Positions 1 to 5,993 of a stretch of 15,674 nucleotides of DNA are shown piece by piece. The stretch lies in assembly GCA_006227785.1 (NCBI GenBank), contig SBFU01000336.1:1-15674 (forward strand), written 5' to 3'. The DNA comes from Burkholderiales bacterium (GTDB lineage Bacteria > Pseudomonadota > Gammaproteobacteria > Burkholderiales > Burkholderiaceae_C). How positions within the stretch are numbered: position 1 is the stretch's first letter; the number at the start of each line of letters is the position of its first letter. A model generated the notes under the pieces. That model worked only from the letters and a program-made list of their open reading frames with translations. It did not search any database and had not been told where the DNA came from. The position numbers were made by a program, and so were the translations under genes.

Positions 1-1787
1 TAGGTCTGGGGGTAGTTGCCCCACATCTCGCCGGTGACCGGGTGGGTGTCTTCGGACAACAGGCCCAGTTCGTTGCGTGCCTGCAGCATGGTCTCGAAGA
101 TGGCCCTCGCTTCGGCCACCCGCCCGACACGGGCCAGGGCATCGATGCGCCAGAAGGTGCAGATGTTGAAGGCCGTCTCGGGCTTGCCAAAGTCATCTGC
201 GGCTTCGTAGCGGCGCATGTAGGGTCCATCGCACAGGTGGGTCTCCAGCGCATCCAGGGTGGACAGGAACTGCGGGTCCATCGGGTCGATGAAGCCGACC
301 TCGGCCATCAGCAGCACGCTGGCATCCAGGTCTTGTCCACCGAAGCTCTCGGCGAAACTCTGGCGCTGCTCGTTCCAGGATTCGCGCAATATGCGTTCAC
401 GCATGGCGCGGGCGTGTTCGGCCCAATGCGTCTCGCGGTCGGGCAGCCCCAGGGTCCGGGCAATCTTGGCCAGTCGGTCGCAGGCCGCCCAGCACATGAG
501 GGCCGAGCTGGTGTGTACCCGGGCGCGCGTCCGCAGCTCCCACATGCCGGCGTCGGGCTGGTCGAAAATGCCCACGGCCTTTTCACCCACGGCCTCCAGT
601 CGCCTGAAGTCGGCCAGCCCGGCCGGGTGCAGCAGTCGCCGGTCATGAAAAGCCTGCGCCGCCGCCAGCACGATGTTGCCGTAGACGTCGTGCTGGAAGT
701 GCTCGTGGGCCTGGTTGCCGACCCGGACCGGACCCATGCCACGGTAACCGGGCAGGTGGTCGCAGATGTGTTCGGGCAGGTCGCGTTCCAGACCGATCCC
801 GAAGAGGGGCTGCACATGGCCACCGTTGGCGCCGACCACCGCATTGGTCAGCCAGCCCAGGTAGTCTTCCATGGTGCCGACTTCGGCCAGGCTGTTGAGC
901 GCCCTCACCACAAAGAAGGCGTCGCGCAGCCAGCAGAACCGGTAGTCCCAGTTGCGCTGGCTGTGTGGTGCTTCGGGAATGCTGGTGGTCATGGCGGCCA
1001 CGATGGCGCCGGTGTCCTCGAACACCGACAGCTTGAGCGTGATGGCCGCGCGGATCACCGCGTCCTGCCACTCCAGCGGGACGGCCAGGCGCTGGCTCCA
1101 GCCGCGCCAGTAGCTCAGGGTTTCCTGTTCGAAATGCCTGGCGGTGTCGCCCACACCCCCCTCCAGGGTTTCGTCGGGACCCAGCAGGAAATTCAGCTCG
1201 CGCGTCAGCAGAAAGGGTTGGCCACCGAGCACGTGGGTGATGCCGGCATCGGTCTGAAGACGCAGCGTCTGCTGCTCACCCACGTACCGGATGTGGTTGC
1301 TGCCCGAGGTGATGGTCGGTTGCTGCGAGCCCCAGCCGAAGCGGGGCGCCAGACGCACACGGATGCGCGGTGTGCCTTCCAGGGCCCGCACCCGGCGCAC
1401 CAGCATGGTGGGACGGAAGAAACGACCGCGCGAGGGAAACCGGGGCGCGAAATCGGTGATCAGCAGGCGCTGGCCATGCTGGTCGGTCAGCTCGGTTTCC
1501 AGTACGGCGGTGTTGGGCACGTAGCGCTGCCGGCTGCTGGCAAAGTCCTCGATCTCGATGGCATACGTGCCGGCGCCATCTTCACCCCCGAGCAGCGCGT
1601 GAAACACCGGGTCACCATCGAAGCGCGGCAGACAGCACCAGACCACCTGTCCACGGGGGTCGATCAGGGCGCTGAAGGCACAGTTGCCGACCACGCCCAG
1701 CGACAGGCTGGCCTGGGCGGCAGGGCCGAAGCGGGGGGTGTGGCCGGAGGTTTGCGGGTGGTTGGAGGACACAGGCGGGGTTTTCAT
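1..1787 (-). CDS. GH15 glucoamylase/trehalase-like glycoside hydrolase (3' end cut by window edge)
   Basis: Glycoside hydrolase family 15 protein, expected to release glucose from alpha-glucosides in the cytoplasm (no signal peptide). The frame stays open from the ATG at 1787 to base 1: about 595 residues, nearly the usual length of about 600. The N-terminal beta-rich domain is followed by an alpha/alpha-barrel. The family hallmark RNWDYRFCWLRD is at residues 278-289, DVYGN at 367-371, and PETAFNICTFWRIDAL starts near 536. The last visible residues, GNYPQT, match the typical GH15 end region. The start overlaps the otsB stop as ATGA, so translation is probably coupled to otsB and the substrate is probably linked to trehalose or glycogen. 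Two positions differ from the common bacterial pattern from memory: Asn where DVYGE often has Glu, and Asp where FWLVE often has Glu. A trehalose-operon subfamily is more likely than a dead enzyme. Family call firm, substrate unknown. Confidence 0.9.
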   Translation of the reverse strand, partial: MKTPPVSSNHPQTSGHTPRFGPAAQASLSLGVVGNCAFSALIDPRGQVVWCCLPRFDGDPVFHALLGGEDGAGTYAIEIEDFASSRQRYVPNTAVLETELTDQHGQRLLITDFAPRFPSRGRFFRPTMLVRRVRALEGTPRIRVRLAPRFGWGSQQPTITSGSNHIRYVGEQQTLRLQTDAGITHVLGGQPFLLTRELNFLLGPDETLEGGVGDTARHFEQETLSYWRGWSQRLAVPLEWQDAVIRAAITLKLSVFEDTGAIVAAMTTSIPEAPHSQRNWDYRFCWLRDAFFVVRALNSLAEVGTMEDYLGWLTNAVVGANGGHVQPLFGIGLERDLPEHICDHLPGYRGMGPVRVGNQAHEHFQHDVYGNIVLAAAQAFHDRRLLHPAGLADFRRLEAVGEKAVGIFDQPDAGMWELRTRARVHTSSALMCWAACDRLAKIARTLGLPDRETHWAEHARAMRERILRESWNEQRQSFAESFGGQDLDASVLLMAEVGFIDPMDPQFLSTLDALETHLCDGPYMRRYEAADDFGKPETAFNICTFWRIDALARVGRVAEARAIFETMLQARNELGLLSEDTHPVTGEMWGNYPQT

Positions 1788-2518
1788 GTCAGGTGGGAAC
1801 TGGAGATGCGCTGCAGCCATTGGCGCAGTGCCCGCGGACTGGCCACGCGGTGGGTCGCGCAACTGGGTCCGTCGCCGATCTTGATGCCGATGCCACCGAG
1901 TTGCTGCACACGCTCAAAGCCGGCTTCGTCGGTCACATCGTCGCCGGCAAACACCGGCAGACGCCCCTGGAACGGGGCTTCCTGCAGAAAGGCTGCCATG
2001 GCCTGACCCTTGTCGACGCCTACCGACTTCACCTCGACCACCGCCTTGCCCAGAAGCAACTGCAATGAGGCTTCCCCGGCGATGGCCTGAGCCATCCGTT
2101 CCCGGCATCGCGTTTCGAGCTGGGGTGCCAGTCGGTAGTGGAGAGCGACCGAGTGGGACTTGTGCTCCATGATCAGCCCCGGGTGCTGCTGCACCAGGGC
2201 CTGGGCCGTGGCCAGCGCAGCGCCCAGTGGGGGCGCCGGCGCGACGCAGAGCGTGTGGTCGGCGCGGCGCCGCACGGCGCCGTGTTCGAAGGCGGCAGGC
2301 AGCCGAAGCGGGTTCAGAAAGGGATCGAGGTCGTCCTGCGTGCGACCGCTCACCAGCGCCAGTGCACCGTCAAGTGCCACCTGCAGGCGTTCCAGGGTGG
2401 GGCGCAGGTCGGGGTCGACTTGCACGGCATCGGGTCGGGGCGCCAGTTCGGCCAGGGTTCCATCGAAATCGAGAAACAGCGCACAGGCACCCGGCAACTG
2501 TTCCGGTGGGCTCCTCAT
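1784..2518 (-). CDS. otsB: trehalose-6-phosphate phosphatase
   Basis: Dephosphorylates trehalose 6-phosphate to trehalose, the second step of the OtsA/OtsB osmoprotectant pathway, in the cytoplasm. HAD-superfamily motifs appear in order: FLDFDGTLAE with the nucleophile and acid/base pair Asp17/Asp19, SGRT at 57-60, VEVKSVGVDKG ending near 171 with the conserved Lys, and GDDVTDEAGF at 192-201 for magnesium. From the ATG at 2518 the protein is 244 residues, close to E. coli OtsB. The frame extends upstream to 2695, overlapping the end of cca. An ATG at 2533 is an alternative; neither start has a clear Shine-Dalgarno sequence, so the N-terminus is uncertain by a few residues. It lies about 70 bases after cca on the same strand and overlaps GH15 by four bases. 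The partner synthase otsA is not in the window; in related genomes it often follows the GH15 gene, which would place it beyond base 1. Confidence 0.93.
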   Translation of the reverse strand: MRSPPEQLPGACALFLDFDGTLAELAPRPDAVQVDPDLRPTLERLQVALDGALALVSGRTQDDLDPFLNPLRLPAAFEHGAVRRRADHTLCVAPAPPLGAALATAQALVQQHPGLIMEHKSHSVALHYRLAPQLETRCRERMAQAIAGEASLQLLLGKAVVEVKSVGVDKGQAMAAFLQEAPFQGRLPVFAGDDVTDEAGFERVQQLGGIGIKIGDGPSCATHRVASPRALRQWLQRISSSHLT

Positions 2519-2588
2519 CACATGTCCGACCATACCAGAGCTGCGGAGTTCCCGACCTTCAGGCTGGGGCATGGGTGAGCGTATCGCT

Positions 2589-3854
2589 TCAGGCGGACGG
2601 CAGGCCACGCTCGATGGCCTGTTGCTGGGCAGTCTGCACGCGCTCGCCAATGCGGTCGCCATCCAGTCCGTCCTGCCGGGCCTCCCGGGCAACACGGGCG
2701 GTGTCCACTTCCTGCGCGAGCGCCAGCGCCGTCAGCAGACGGTCGCGCTGCGGATAGGGCGTGTCCTCAAAACCCAGGCGTCCACGCGCGTCGCACTCGC
2801 AGGCCAGCAGCACCTCGTCAAACCGTTGTGGGCGGCGCAGGGCGTCGCAACGGTGCAGCAGTCTGAGCAAGGCGGCGGCGCCGAATTCGCCGCTGCGGTG
2901 AATGTGACCGTGTTCCCGCGCCACCACCTCGGCCAGTTCGCGGCACTCGCGGGGCGCCCGCCATCGTTCGCAGACCTGTCGCAGCAGGTGGACGCTGCGT
3001 TGCTCGTGGCCAATGTGGCGGGGCAGCACCTCCACCGGTGTGGTGCCCTTGCCCAGGTCATGACACAGGCAGGCGAAGCGCACCGGCAGGGACGCGGACA
3101 GCTGCGCGCTCATGTCCAGCACCATCATGAGGTGAACCCCGGTGTCGACCTCCGGGTGGTAGTCGGCGCGTTGCGGCACACCCCACAGGCGATCGACCTC
3201 GGGCAGCAGGCGCTGCAGGGCGCCACAGGCGCGCAGCACCTCGAACATGCGGCTGGGGTGTCGTTCCATCAGACCGCGCGCCAGCTCCTGCCAGACGCGC
3301 TCGGCCACCAGATGGTCAACCTCGCCGTGCGCCACCATCTGTCGCATCAGCGCCATGGTCTCGGGGGCCACCGAAAAATCGCTGAAACGCGCGGCGAATC
3401 GGGCCAGCCTCAGGATGCGCACCGGATCCTCCGCGAAGGCATCGGTGACGTGCCGCAGGACACGGTGGTGCAGATCGCGCAGGCCCCCGTACGGATCAAT
3501 GACCACCGCCTCATCGGGCGTGTCGGCATGCGCCTGCGCAATGGCCATGGCATTGATGGTCAGGTCACGCCGGGCCAGATCCTCCTCCAGTGTCACCGCC
3601 GGGTGCGCATGAAAATCGAAGCCGTGGTAGCCCGGTGCCGTCTTGCGCTCGGTGCGGGCCAGCGCGTATTCCTCGCGGGTCTCAGGGTGCAGGAAGACCG
3701 GAAAATCCCGTCCGACCGGAACAAAGCCCTGGCCCAGCAGGACGTCGGGCGTGCTGCCCACCACGACCCAGTCGCGGTCCACATGCGCCTGTTCGCCGTG
3801 CTCGCGGGCCAGCAGCGCGTCGCGCACCGCGCCACCCACCAGATAGATGTCCAT
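2589..3854 (-). CDS. cca: multifunctional CCA-adding tRNA nucleotidyltransferase
   Basis: Adds or repairs the 3'-terminal CCA of tRNAs from CTP and ATP without a nucleic-acid template. The 421-residue protein aligns from memory almost end to end with E. coli Cca. It has YLVGGAVRD at residues 4-12, catalytic Asp26 and Asp28 in DRDWVVVGSTP, EEYALARTERK at 61-71, the RRDLTINAMA motif at about 85-94, and EDPVRILRLARFAAR at about 132-146. The C-terminal HD phosphohydrolase domain has His255/Asp256 in LCHDLGKG, which gives the long gamma/beta-proteobacterial form phosphatase and 2',3'-cyclic phosphodiesterase activity. The ATG at 3854 puts the GGAVRD motif at the usual distance. No strong Shine-Dalgarno sequence precedes it, but a 6-bp-arm hairpin lies in the short gap before it. 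Same strand as the upstream GST (51-base gap) and downstream otsB. Confidence 0.97.
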   Translation of the reverse strand: MDIYLVGGAVRDALLAREHGEQAHVDRDWVVVGSTPDVLLGQGFVPVGRDFPVFLHPETREEYALARTERKTAPGYHGFDFHAHPAVTLEEDLARRDLTINAMAIAQAHADTPDEAVVIDPYGGLRDLHHRVLRHVTDAFAEDPVRILRLARFAARFSDFSVAPETMALMRQMVAHGEVDHLVAERVWQELARGLMERHPSRMFEVLRACGALQRLLPEVDRLWGVPQRADYHPEVDTGVHLMMVLDMSAQLSASLPVRFACLCHDLGKGTTPVEVLPRHIGHEQRSVHLLRQVCERWRAPRECRELAEVVAREHGHIHRSGEFGAAALLRLLHRCDALRRPQRFDEVLLACECDARGRLGFEDTPYPQRDRLLTALALAQEVDTARVAREARQDGLDGDRIGERVQTAQQQAIERGLPSA

Positions 3855-3866
3855 GGCGCGAGTGTA

Positions 3867-3883
3867 GACCTGTGATTCAGGTC
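3867..3883. repeat. small inverted repeat between GST and cca
   Basis: GACCTG at 3867-3872 and CAGGTC at 3878-3883 form 6-base perfect arms around a 5-base loop in the 51-base gap between GST and cca. There is no T-run after it on either strand, so it is not a standard intrinsic terminator. It could be a weak attenuator or mRNA-processing hairpin in front of cca, or chance. Confidence 0.35.
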
Positions 3884-3905
3884 GGGTGCAGACCCTGGCG
3901 TCGGG

Positions 3906-4619
3906 TCAGCGGTCCGGTCCGACCCGGTAGGGTTCCTCGAAGTCCAGAAAGTCGTGCTCGGCCAGCGCATCGCGGATCCAGTCCTGGACGCCGGGCAAGG
4001 CGGTCACCCGCTCGACATAGGCGCGCAGAGGCTCTGACAGCGGCAGCTGGTAGGTGCGAAGCCGCATGCAGACCGGCGCGAAGTACGCATCGGCGATGCT
4101 GAAGGCGCCAAACAGCAGGGGCTGGCTGCCATCCGGCATCCGCTCGGGCTGGTTGGCCAGCAGGTCTTGCCAGAGCGCGCTCAGGCGGGCCACATCGGCC
4201 CGCAGCGCGGCCTGGTCCCGCCAGACCAGCTGACCGATGTGCGGCAGCGAGGCCTCGATGTTCATGGGGCAGTGGTTGCGCAGCGCCCCAAAACCACTGT
4301 GCATCTCGGCGCAGACGCTGCGGGCCCGGGCGCGCTGGCGTGGGTCGCTCGGCCACAACCGATGCTCGGGAAAACGCTCGGCCAGGTACTCGGCAATCGC
4401 CAGCGTGTCCCAGACGGCAAAGCCATCGTCGACCAGCACCGGGACCTTGCCCACCGGGTTGATGCCCTGCAGGCTCTTCTTGAAGGTCGAGTCGGCCTCG
4501 AACGAATCGAAACGGACCATGACCTCCTCGAAGTCGATGCCGGCCTGGCGCAGCAGCACCCAGGGCCGCATGGACCAGGACGAATAGTTCTTGTTGCCGA
4601 TGAACAGTTGCAGCGCCAT
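3906..4619 (-). CDS. glutathione S-transferase family protein
   Basis: Soluble glutathione S-transferase of 237 residues, expected to conjugate or isomerise electrophiles with glutathione in the cytoplasm; substrate unknown. The N-terminal thioredoxin-fold domain begins FIGNKNYSSWSMRPW, where Ser13/Ser14 are candidates for the thiol-activating residue. It contains the cis-proline loop GKVPVLVDDG (Pro60) and WDTLAIAEYL near 70-79, where other GSTs usually carry ES for glutathione binding and this one has DT. The all-helical C-terminal domain includes the GAFSIADAYFAPV segment. The start at 4619 is well supported by AAGGAG about nine bases upstream. It precedes cca by 51 bases on the same strand and follows the CsoR-like gene after a 114-base gap, so it may have its own promoter (a TAAGAT -10-like hexamer is at 4650-4645). 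Confidence 0.92.
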   Translation of the reverse strand: MALQLFIGNKNYSSWSMRPWVLLRQAGIDFEEVMVRFDSFEADSTFKKSLQGINPVGKVPVLVDDGFAVWDTLAIAEYLAERFPEHRLWPSDPRQRARARSVCAEMHSGFGALRNHCPMNIEASLPHIGQLVWRDQAALRADVARLSALWQDLLANQPERMPDGSQPLLFGAFSIADAYFAPVCMRLRTYQLPLSEPLRAYVERVTALPGVQDWIRDALAEHDFLDFEEPYRVGPDR

Positions 4620-4644
4620 GGAGGATCTCCTTGTTGAAGACCCG

Positions 4645-4727
4645 ATCTTAGGCGGCGGGCGACAAGCGATTGATGTCCGATCGGGCCGTCATTGATGCGG
4701 CGTCGGCACCGCGGCAGTGCAACAGCG
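4645..4727 (-). promoter_or_regulatory. possible GST promoter region with direct repeat
   Basis: The gap between the CsoR-like gene and GST holds TAAGAT on the minus strand (4650-4645), a plausible -10 element 26 bases before the GST start, without a convincing -35. Further upstream CATCAAT occurs twice, about 23 bases apart (around 4670-4698), flanking the palindrome CCGATCGG. This could be a regulator site. Weak evidence from pattern only. Confidence 0.25.
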
Positions 4728-4733
4728 CTGGGG

Positions 4734-5048
4734 TCAGGCGTACTTTTCGAGAATCCGGGTCGAGCGTTCGACCTCGCGCACGGTGTCCACTTCCGACTGC
4801 GAAGTGGCCACCGCCTCCATCACCGAGCAGGCCATCATGCGGTAGAAGGCCTTGTCCATGGCCTTGCGGGCCGCCGACATCTGCTGCGCCACATCCTCGC
4901 ACGAACGCCCCGACTCCACCATGTCGATCAGGCCGCGCACCTGGCCTTCGATGCGCTTGAGGCGGTTGACCACATCACGCTGGTGCTCACTGCGGTAGAT
5001 CGAGGAAGCGTTGGAGGAGGCGGTGGATGCTTTCGGGGTGGCGGCCAT
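4734..5048 (-). CDS. CsoR/FrmR-superfamily (DUF156) transcriptional repressor with atypical ligand residues
   Basis: Small all-helical repressor of the CsoR/RcnR/FrmR/CstR superfamily. Members sense Cu(I), Ni/Co, formaldehyde or sulfane sulfur and leave DNA when ligand binds. The core from RLKRIEGQVRGLIDMV at about 29-44 through Cys50 to the C-terminus is clear. ATG 5048 is chosen because AAAAGGA lies six bases upstream; the frame runs further to 5141 without family similarity. That gives 104 residues with a low-complexity Ala/Ser/Thr N-tail of about 18. The conserved first-ligand Cys is Cys50 (GRSCEDV). The second helix reads FYRMMACSVMEAV: aligned without gaps to RcnR, the usual His position is Ser75, the usual third ligand is Ala79, and a Cys (Cys74) sits one residue earlier. 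Ligand identity is therefore open; a dithiol or sulfur/redox sensor is possible. It is divergent from the DUF302 lipoprotein, with an operator-like palindrome between them. Confidence 0.88.
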   Translation of the reverse strand: MAATPKASTASSNASSIYRSEHQRDVVNRLKRIEGQVRGLIDMVESGRSCEDVAQQMSAARKAMDKAFYRMMACSVMEAVATSQSEVDTVREVERSTRILEKYA

Positions 5049-5156
5049 GTCGGGTCCTTTTGCGAGCCGGAGAAGGTCGGAAGACTCGTCAGTGTGCCAA
5101 AAAACCAGAGGGACAGGTTCCGCTGTTGCCCGTATCGACATCGTTCACCAGAAAAA

Positions 5157-5176
5157 TACCCTACCCCCTAGGGTAG
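5157..5176. promoter_or_regulatory. candidate CsoR-family operator
   Basis: Two overlapping perfect palindromes share one core: ACCCTA-CCCCC-TAGGGT (5158-5174) and CTACCC-CCTA-GGGTAG (5161-5176). A central C/G tract flanked by TAC and GTA halves is the general pattern of CsoR/RcnR/FrmR-type operators. It lies about 110 bases upstream of the CsoR-like start and 104 bases before the lipoprotein start, so it could control both. That this particular repressor binds here is inferred. Confidence 0.55.
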
Positions 5177-5220
5177 TCACCAATGTTGCCATCGAAAGGC
5201 TTCGAATAACGTGCAACCCA

Positions 5221-5244
5221 CGCGCTTGATATTTGTCAAGCGCG
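5221..5244. promoter_or_regulatory. FNR/Crp-family-like box inside a 9-base-arm inverted repeat
   Basis: Perfect arms CGCGCTTGA (5221-5229) and TCAAGCGCG (5236-5244) surround a 6-base loop. The inner 14 bases, TTGAT-N4-GTCAA (5226-5239), match the FNR/ANR/DNR-type consensus TTGAT-N4-ATCAA with one change. The centre lies about 48 bases before the lipoprotein ATG. A class II activator position would put the transcript start inside the Shine-Dalgarno region, so simple activation fits poorly. It may act as a repressor site or as an mRNA leader hairpin. Confidence 0.5.
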
Positions 5245-5279
5245 GTCCCTACACGGTTGTGGGTATTTGAGGAGACACG

Positions 5280-5858
5280 ATGACGGCTTGGAAGCGAATT
5301 TCCGTGGTGCTGGCCCTTTCGGTGGGTGCACTGGGGCTGACCGGGTGTGGCACCTTGGCCACCATCAGCAAACTTGAGGACGGGGCGGGCGCCGAGGCCT
5401 CCCGCATGTGGGACCGCTGGGTCGATGGCAATGGCGACATTGCGGTGGCGACCACCTGGGAACGCCGCGTCAAGGACGGCGTGACCGCGCAGGATGTCGA
5501 GACGATCCTCAAGCAGGTGGCGGTCGAGCGCAACATGCGGGATGTGGGTGTGCTGCCTCTGTCCAAGGAGCTGGAGGCGCGCTCTGGAAAAAAGGAAAAG
5601 CTGCTGACGGTCTATTCCTACTGCAGTCCGCCCACCGCACGCCGCATGGTGAATTTCAGCCCCCACATGGCGGCCTATCTGCCCTGCCGCATCAGTGTCG
5701 TCGAGCATGACGACGGGAGCCTGTGGCTGTACACGCTCAACATGGACATGATGGTCAAGATGGGCCGCAAGCTGCCCTCGCCCCTCAAGGAGGAGGCCAT
5801 GGCGGTGCGGGACACCATCTACGAAATGATGGAGCGAGCCTCCAAAGGCGAGTTCTGA
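5280..5858 (+). CDS. DUF302 domain lipoprotein
   Basis: Predicted lipoprotein of 192 residues. A lysine/arginine-containing N-terminus and hydrophobic stretch end in the lipobox LTGC with Cys23. Gly follows the Cys, so there is no Asp+2 inner-membrane retention signal and outer-membrane delivery is plausible. The C-terminal half, roughly residues 60-160, matches the DUF302 pattern: YSYCSPPTARRMV with Cys115, HMAAYLPCRISVVE with Cys136, then a GSLWLYTLNMDMM strand. DUF302 has no agreed biochemical function; two conserved cysteines in a secreted domain would allow a disulfide, metal or thiol role, which is inference. The start at 5280 has GAGGAG at optimal spacing. It is the first gene of a two-gene plus-strand unit with the FadL-type channel (135-base gap with a strong hairpin) and is divergent from the CsoR-like repressor. 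Confidence 0.85.
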   Translation: MTAWKRISVVLALSVGALGLTGCGTLATISKLEDGAGAEASRMWDRWVDGNGDIAVATTWERRVKDGVTAQDVETILKQVAVERNMRDVGVLPLSKELEARSGKKEKLLTVYSYCSPPTARRMVNFSPHMAAYLPCRISVVEHDDGSLWLYTLNMDMMVKMGRKLPSPLKEEAMAVRDTIYEMMERASKGEF

Positions 5859-5871
5859 TCTCGCCAACCCT

Positions 5872-5907
5872 GCTGGTCGCAGGCGCCTGAGGCGCCAGTC
5901 GACCAGC
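5872..5907 (+). repeat. strong hairpin between DUF302 and FadL genes
   Basis: GCTGGTCG (5872-5879) pairs with CGACCAGC (5900-5907). Inside, GGCGCC at 5882-5887 pairs with GGCGCC at 5891-5896 around a TGA loop, with a small internal bulge (CA opposite AGT). A run of nine C follows (5907-5915) instead of U, so this is not a classic terminator. It is more likely a transcript-stabilising or processing hairpin, or a partial attenuator that lowers FadL relative to the lipoprotein. Confidence 0.6.
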
Positions 5908-5993
5908 CCCCCCCCTGAATCCGACCTCGGAGACGACGCATCTCCGGGCAGGGGCGAGCACGCCCCGGCACTTCCACCAACGAGGAGACAAGC

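Larger units (their letters stand above)
5049..5279. promoter_or_regulatory. divergent control region with three inverted repeats
   Basis: The 231 bases between the repressor and lipoprotein starts contain no supported gene. Three inverted repeats lie in the half nearer the lipoprotein: 5158-5176 (CsoR-operator-like), 5192-5205 (TCGAA-AGGC-TTCGA), and 5221-5244 (9-base arms containing an FNR-like box). The lipoprotein start has a good GAGGAG Shine-Dalgarno sequence at 5269-5274. No convincing complete sigma-70 promoter was found in either direction, although a perfect TTGACA occurs on the minus strand at 5239-5234 without a matching -10. Confidence 0.6.

Noticed and set aside
42..2006. Plus-strand open frame of about 650 codons opposite GH15 and otsB
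   Set aside because: The minus strand encodes GH15 motifs and OtsB; the plus frame has no domain and the same GC-driven composition.
2160..3875. Plus-strand open frame of about 570 codons opposite otsB and cca
   Set aside because: Antisense to Cca, which aligns end to end with known proteins; no independent evidence of coding.
5049..5141. Longer N-terminus for the CsoR-like repressor starting at 5141
   Set aside because: The added 31 residues show no family similarity, and ATG 5048 has a well-placed Shine-Dalgarno sequence.
5907..5915. C9 tract as a coding phase-variation switch
   Set aside because: It is intergenic, between the lipoprotein stop and the FadL Shine-Dalgarno sequence, so slippage would not change a reading frame.
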